Shown here: positions 60,515-64,000 of the stretch, in pieces | Position numbering within the stretch: position 1 is the first letter of the stretch | Layout: every line of letters begins with the position of its first letter | Assembly (NCBI GenBank): GCA_044336205.1 | Contig: CP172318.1 | Span: 186,001-250,000, forward strand | Direction of reading: 5' to 3' | Length of the DNA: 64,000 bases | Source: Ruoffia sp044336205 | Lineage (GTDB): Bacteria; Bacillota; Bacilli; Lactobacillales; Aerococcaceae | The notes under the pieces: generated by a model | The model's input: only the letters and a program-made list of their open reading frames with translations | Told to the model about the DNA's origin: nothing | The model's database searches: none | Position numbers and translations under genes: made by a program

Positions 60515-62231
60515 ATGTACGTCAGCATTACTTGCTTAGCAGCCCCGTCAGCGGTGTCTGCTAAGAAAGAAGAAGGTCAGTGGGCAGAGCTTCCTTGTCG
60601 TAACTTTGGAAGAAGGGCGTGCTTTAACTGAAGATTTGTCATTAGTGAATGAGAACCAAGCTAAGTACGTATTCTTATTCATCGGTGATGGTATGGGGAA
60701 CATCCCAGTCTCCGCAGCAGAGTACTACTTAGGCCCAGATAATGGGAATGATGGGAGTGGGACTGCACAAGCACAGCCATTGAACTTCTCGCAGTTCCCA
60801 GTGATTGGGCTTCAGAACCCGACGGATGCTGACCACTATGTGCCGGATTAAGCAGCAACAGCTACGGCATTCGGTAACGGTGTGAAGATTGATTCAAACG
60901 TGATTGGATTAACTCCAGGATTTACTGAGCAGACAGAATCAGTAGCGGAAAAAGCACAAGGTGCGGGTAAAGGAGTAGGTATCTTATCTACAGTAACATT
61001 AAACCACGCAACCCCTGCTGCATTCTACTCAAACGTTGAGCACCGTAACAACTACTACGAGATCGGTGAGCAAATGGCCTTATCTAACTTTGATTACTTT
61101 GCAGGTGGTTCATTAGGACGCCGTACTGGTGACAACGATGACCAAAAAGATTTATATGAAGTGATGGAAGAGAACGGTTATACTGTTGCTGACACACAAG
61201 AAGAATTCGATGCAATTACAGCTGAATCTGGTAAAGTTTACGCTCCAGCAGCAGTATTATCTGAAGCAGATGGCTCTTCTATGAAATACGCTATCGACCA
61301 AGAAGAGGGCGAACAAACATTAGCTGACATGGTTGCTAAAGGGATTGAAGTATTAAGTGCTAAAGAAGATGGCTTCTTCATGATGACAGAGTCAGGTAAG
61401 ATTGACTGGGCAGAACACGCGAACGATGCTGCCGCAACAGTTAAAGAAGTTATTGACTTCCAAAACGCAATTCAAGAAGCAGTAGACTTCTACTATGAGC
61501 ACCCTGAAGAAACGTTAATCGTAGTGACAGCTGACCACCCAACGGGTGGATTCACAATCGGTAACTCTGAAACAGGCTACAACAGCTACTTCCACTTATT
61601 AGATGAACAAGCAGTTTCTCAAGAAGAATTTGACCTTATCTTTGAAGCAGCTAAAGAAGAAAACCCAGAGATGACATTCGAGGACTTTGTACCCGTATTA
61701 GAAGAAAACTTTGGATTTATCATCGACTTAGAAGCAACTGATGAAGTATTAACGAATGCGCAAGCTGCTGAAGCAGAAGAAGTTGAGACTGAATTATTAC
61801 AATTAACTGCTTATGATATCGAAGAATTACGTTATGCTTTCGACCAGTCAATGCTTGAGTACGATGACCGTAATGCAGGTCAAGCGGATATAATCAAAGG
61901 TTACCACTCATATACGCCAATCTCGATTGCATCAACGCGTCTATTAGCTCGTAAAGCTGGACTTGCCTTTACAACGGTTGACCACTCACCAGAGCGTGTA
62001 CCAGTGTATGCTATTGGTTCAGGTGCAGCTATGTTCGAAGGAAACTTTGAAAATACTGACATTGCCTACAAATTATTAGCGGCGATGGGATTATACGAAG
62101 GTGGCGATACCAAGATTGATCCTATTACAGTAACAACTAAAGCAAGCTCACAAGAAGCTACAGAAGAGTCAGCTGAAGAGACAGCGGATGAGTCGACGGA
62201 AGAATCGACGTCAGAAGAATCAGCAGAATAA
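60515..62231 (+). pseudogene. phoA: Alkaline phosphatase, catalytic serine codon is a stop
   Basis: A secreted or wall-associated alkaline phosphatase. Motifs include FLFIGDGMGN (metal-site Asp), then VPD-stop-AATATAFGNG. The family has DSAATAT with the phosphorylated Ser; here that codon is TAA (60849-60851), a TCA to TAA change. Downstream, DHPTGGF and TTVDHSPERVP give the metal-binding Asp/His residues, and the protein ends in an acidic Glu/Ser/Thr tail. The N-terminus is damaged too: a signal-peptide end (AAPSAVSAKKEE) is in another frame and its start is missing. Nonfunctional. Confidence 0.9.
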
Positions 62232-62255
62232 TTCTTTATTAAATTAATTTAAACG

Positions 62256-62288
62256 AGCGTAGCGTTAATAAACTGACGTTACGCTTTA
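62256..62288 (+). terminator. Terminator after alkaline phosphatase
   Basis: AGCGTAGCGT (62256-62265) and ACGTTACGCT (62276-62285), with one G-T pair, then TTATTC. Confidence 0.65.
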
Positions 62289-62333
62289 TTCAATTTATTG
62301 TAGAGACTAGATAAGAGTGAGGGGAATATGACA

Positions 62334-62951
62334 ATGTTGAGAGAGATTGCAATCTATCTAATATTAACAATATCATTACTAAATCCAGCTAAGTTAGCTT
62401 TGGCCCAAGAGGAAGCTATAACCATTATGGACCTGCCCATGGAAGGGTATTATATAGCGCCGGATGATTATGCGATTGACGGGCTATTGTTCGAAGGCAA
62501 TCAATTGGTTATCTATGTTAAGGACGCCCATGAACTAAGTCCAGATACGGCTGGGACTGAACGCCTCCAATGGTTGAGGGACTTTCATTCCTTCCCGCAT
62601 CCCGACTTAGGAAGCTATTCCAAGAGCGTGCGTGACCGCTATTTAGCTCAGTATGATCTTGATTACGATTTGAAGGCAACTTATGAAGAGATTGCCGACT
62701 TAATCACTGCCGATATGTCGCAAGCCGAGGTGCAAGACCTCATCAATAACCGCATTCCAGGTATCTACTACACTGAAAAAGATGGATATTCTTACTATAC
62801 CATTGCCAAACCTACCGTCATTGAAGAAAATGGCCAGTGGAAAGTGCAATTATTCGGCGAAGATGTGATTGACTTACAGTTTGAAGAGGGTCGGATTCTT
62901 GACCAAGAGGGTATTATTTATGAATTCTTGGCGGGTATCAAACCCAATTAA
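62334..62951 (+). CDS. Secreted protein of unknown family
   Basis: About 205 residues with a clear signal peptide (MLREIAIYLILTISLLNPAKLALAQ, cleavage after ALA). The mature part is acidic with strands such as GYYIAPDDYAIDGLLFEGNQLVIYV and a segment IADLITADMSQAEVQDLINNRIPG that looks helical. Start ATG 62334 is nine bases from GAGGGG; ATG 62328 is only three away. I do not recognise the family. It lies 24 bases before a His-rich secreted protein gene, so the two probably form an operon and may share a metal- or surface-related role. Confidence 0.75.
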   Translation: MLREIAIYLILTISLLNPAKLALAQEEAITIMDLPMEGYYIAPDDYAIDGLLFEGNQLVIYVKDAHELSPDTAGTERLQWLRDFHSFPHPDLGSYSKSVRDRYLAQYDLDYDLKATYEEIADLITADMSQAEVQDLINNRIPGIYYTEKDGYSYYTIAKPTVIEENGQWKVQLFGEDVIDLQFEEGRILDQEGIIYEFLAGIKPN

Positions 62952-62975
62952 CTAACGGAAAGGAGAAGTTATCCA

Positions 62976-64000
62976 GTGAAAAAAATATTACTTAGCTTAC
63001 TATCAGCTACTTTACTATCAGCGGCGATTCCCTTGAATAGCTATGCTCACGAGGAAGGGCATGACCACAGCCAGGACAGTGATACACAAAGTCATAGCCA
63101 TAGTTCATTTTCAGCCGATGACCATCATAACCATGGAGCCTTACGTGCCAACTTTATCCCTACCAATATTCTCAACCCGGATGACAGTATTTATCAAGCA
63201 CCTCAGGCTACGGCAGATTATGTAGGGACTTATTCGGCTCAAGTGAGAATTACTGACTTGAATGCAGACTTGAAAGTTCTAGTCGATATCCAAGAAGATG
63301 GGCTATTAAACTTAGCTTATTACTTTATCAATGCTGAAGACAAGACAGGCGTGCGTTTCTTTGCTAACAGTCAAGGAGAGATTGAAGAACGTGACGCTGT
63401 CTATCAAGACCTCGTTGTTATGACCGCAGCTTTAAGAGAAGGTGACGGTGGCTTAGGAACGGGTCTTATTGGAAAAACAATCTCACCGGTGGTGCTCCTA
63501 GACGAGGAAGGCCAAGCAGATCGTTTGTATCCCTATATGGCATTGGCATTTGAATTAAGAGAAAATCTACAAAATGCCCGCGTCTACCAAAGCATCGGCT
63601 TGTATGCTACAGATGGTGCAGTAACTGTCGACGTTAACCACCTGATTGGCTTGGAAAGTGACGAGAAAATAGTGGTAGAATTAGAGAAAATTGAAGATGC
63701 GGGTGAGGATGCCTTGCTAGTAGAACAACCAACTTATGAGCTCTTGCAAGACAGCTTTGATAATGACCTCGACGCTGACCACAATGACTTTAAGCTTGAC
63801 TATCAATCTGCTAACGACTTTGTACAAAGCGTATTGGCGATGCACTTGAGAACTAACACCAGCTTCCCGTCGGATACAACAGCAGAGATGGTAGACAAAG
63901 AAGCAGTGCAATTGGACGAAAACTTGGGCGCTGGAGAAGTTACCTATGCATTTTTATTAAATGATGCGATTCTGTATGCCTATGACGGCCACAGACTATA
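62976..64000 (+). CDS. His-rich secreted protein, 3' end outside window
   Basis: GTG 62976, with AAAGGAGA about eight bases upstream, opens a frame that runs to the window edge (341 codons visible). A signal peptide (KKILLSLLSATLLSAAIPLNSYA) is followed by a His/Asp/Ser-rich stretch, residues 25-55 (HEEGHDHSQDSD, then SHSHSS and DDHHNHG), typical of metal-binding extracytoplasmic proteins handling zinc or nickel. The rest is acidic and strand-rich (AQVRITDLNADLKVLVDIQ) without a motif I can name. No transporter genes are visible in the remaining window, so the metal link rests on composition alone. Confidence 0.75.
   Translation, partial: MKKILLSLLSATLLSAAIPLNSYAHEEGHDHSQDSDTQSHSHSSFSADDHHNHGALRANFIPTNILNPDDSIYQAPQATADYVGTYSAQVRITDLNADLKVLVDIQEDGLLNLAYYFINAEDKTGVRFFANSQGEIEERDAVYQDLVVMTAALREGDGGLGTGLIGKTISPVVLLDEEGQADRLYPYMALAFELRENLQNARVYQSIGLYATDGAVTVDVNHLIGLESDEKIVVELEKIEDAGEDALLVEQPTYELLQDSFDNDLDADHNDFKLDYQSANDFVQSVLAMHLRTNTSFPSDTTAEMVDKEAVQLDENLGAGEVTYAFLLNDAILYAYDGHRL

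Noticed and set aside
1..64000. tRNA, rRNA, prophage genes or integrative-element attachment sites
   Set aside because: No cloverleaf, rRNA segment, phage structural gene or integrase was recognised on either strand.

Overview
The window is a low-GC Gram-positive chromosome segment, most likely from Lactobacillales (an Aerococcaceae/Carnobacteriaceae-like coccus). The evidence is the AT-rich codon use, strong AGGAGG-type ribosome binding sites, a T-box ahead of a short-form proS, LAB-type PTS operons with PRD regulators, catabolite-repression (cre) sites and IS families common in LAB. The genus cannot be fixed from the sequence alone.

Layout. 1-1.1 kb: end of an unknown gene and a gene remnant. 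1.2-3.7 kb: a two-gene ABC importer (ATPase with CBS region, permease fused to binding protein) that closely resembles the ergothioneine importer EgtU. 3.8-6.65 kb: a probable structured non-coding RNA with its own promoter and terminator, a 42-bp tandem repeat array, a NERD-domain zinc-ribbon protein and a second array. 6.8-16.2 kb: a kdgT-like permease, a P-type ATPase broken by a stop codon, a TetR/DUF2871 pair with a palindromic operator, a third 42-bp array, and housekeeping genes (DUF924, LURP-one, lepB, T-box-proS). 16.6-23.1 kb: a minus-strand cluster with an anion carrier, an amidohydrolase, a complete polar amino acid ABC transporter and a URO-D-family protein. 23.3-54.6 kb: a polyol/sugar-alcohol island with three PTS systems (fructose type, galactitol type, glucitol type), each with a PRD/BglG-type regulator, plus pfkA, tkt, rpe, rpiB, araD, dehydrogenases and aldolases. 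The products feed the pentose phosphate and upper glycolytic pools. IS110, IS1380 and IS30 elements lie inside the island. 55-64 kb: a HAD phosphatase, an AraC-controlled GPH transporter with a creatininase-family hydrolase, CPBP protease debris, an orphan YefM-like antitoxin, an alkaline phosphatase pseudogene behind a clear Pho box, and two secreted proteins, the last running off the window.

A recurring theme is gene decay. Many otherwise well-conserved genes carry one in-frame stop or a one-base length change in a homopolymer (P-type ATPase, two PTS regulators, a galactitol-type EIIA, GatZ-like protein, HAD phosphatase, IS110, IS30, CPBP, alkaline phosphatase). Either this strain is losing accessory carbohydrate functions or part of the pattern is consensus error; read-level checking would decide.

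The least explained material is the set of three 42-bp arrays (about 38 units, contiguous, no spacers), two of which bracket the NERD gene next to the putative non-coding RNA. A second is the crossing complementary segments upstream of the IS110 transposase, which may be a bridge-RNA-like element.
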